NCBI GenBank assembly: GCA_037953745.1
Contig: JBAKBP010001389.1
Span: 62,001-126,000 of the forward strand
DNA: 64,000 nucleotides
Direction of reading: 5' to 3'
Origin: Lithodes maja
Taxonomy: Eukaryota > Arthropoda > Malacostraca > Decapoda > Lithodidae
Position 1 is the first letter of the stretch, and every line of letters starts with the position of its first letter. This document shows positions 63,852-64,000 of this stretch, one piece after another. The notes under the pieces were generated by a model, which did not search any database, had not been told where the DNA came from, and was given only the letters and a program-made list of their open reading frames with translations. The translations under genes were made by a program, and so were the position numbers.

Positions 63852-64000
63852 GTTCTTAAAGCTAGCGCATGCTAAGCTAGCTAAGGATAGCTCAATAAGG
63901 CCGATTAGGCGTATTTCCATTGGGTTCCTGTACTACTACCTCATCCCTTTGCTCATGAGGGATGGTAACGACTCAGTGCTTGTGAAAAATCTTTAATGCG
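63807..64000 (-). mobile_element. tRNA-derived SINE, truncated by the window edge
   Basis: A (TAA)n tract at 63807-63850 is followed by AGCTAGCTAAGGATAGCTCA, TTAGGCGTATTTCCATTGGG and GAGGGATGGTAACGACTCAG. This is the minus-strand copy of the SINE at 15726-15963. The tRNA-like head lies beyond the window. Confidence 0.9.

Overview
The window looks like non-genic repeat sequence from an arthropod, most likely a decapod crustacean. That is inferred from the repeat style: many non-LTR retrotransposons, DIRS elements, TTAA-flanked piggyBac-type elements, tRNA-derived SINEs, and AT-rich DNA with many short CCTAGG/TAGGCCTA motifs. I found no host gene I can name, no rRNA and no intact tRNA. Nothing is prokaryotic, so operons and ribosome binding sites do not apply. 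Nearly every long reading frame is a transposon protein, and most carry at least one stop, frameshift or insertion.

Layout. 1-9.57 kb: LINE fragments, two TTAA MITEs, a pogo-like MITE, a DIRS-like terminus and a degenerate tandem repeat. 8.16-15.05 kb: a minus-strand LINE whose N-terminus carries a 2A-type NPGP motif. It is split by a 5'-truncated DIRS copy (9.57-13.13 kb) and by a 513-bp element with a 14-bp target duplication. 15.05-18.75 kb: a relic DIRS gag region holding a SINE and a LINE. 18.75-27.25 kb: one piggyBac element bounded by TTAA and interrupted by two LINEs, one of which holds its own TTAA element. 27.3-31.46 kb: a near-intact minus-strand LINE, broken by one stop codon and one nested LINE fragment. 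31.5-33.8 kb: tandem arrays of unknown origin. 34.9-49.5 kb: a nest in which a piggyBac relic holds a minus-strand DIRS relic, which in turn holds TTAA elements, a LINE copy and a nearly complete 8.66-kb DIRS (37.59-46.25 kb) with inverted terminal repeats and internal complementary region. 50.2-55.2 kb: two LINEs in opposite orientation, separated by a 200-N assembly gap. 55.2-64 kb: LINE relic, microsatellites, a non-autonomous hAT element, a cluster of TTAA fold-back elements, and SINE pieces at the window edge.

How the parts relate. The piggyBac transposon and the 480-bp MITEs share ends, so the MITEs are probably its non-autonomous derivatives. The SINE 3' tail resembles the 3' end of the 27.3-31.5 kb LINE, which suggests that LINE mobilised the SINE. 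Several insertions can be dated relative to one another because removing the element and one target duplication restores the host reading frame or matches an empty paralogous site. All reading was by eye; boundaries are accurate to a few bases where a target duplication is named and to tens of bases otherwise.
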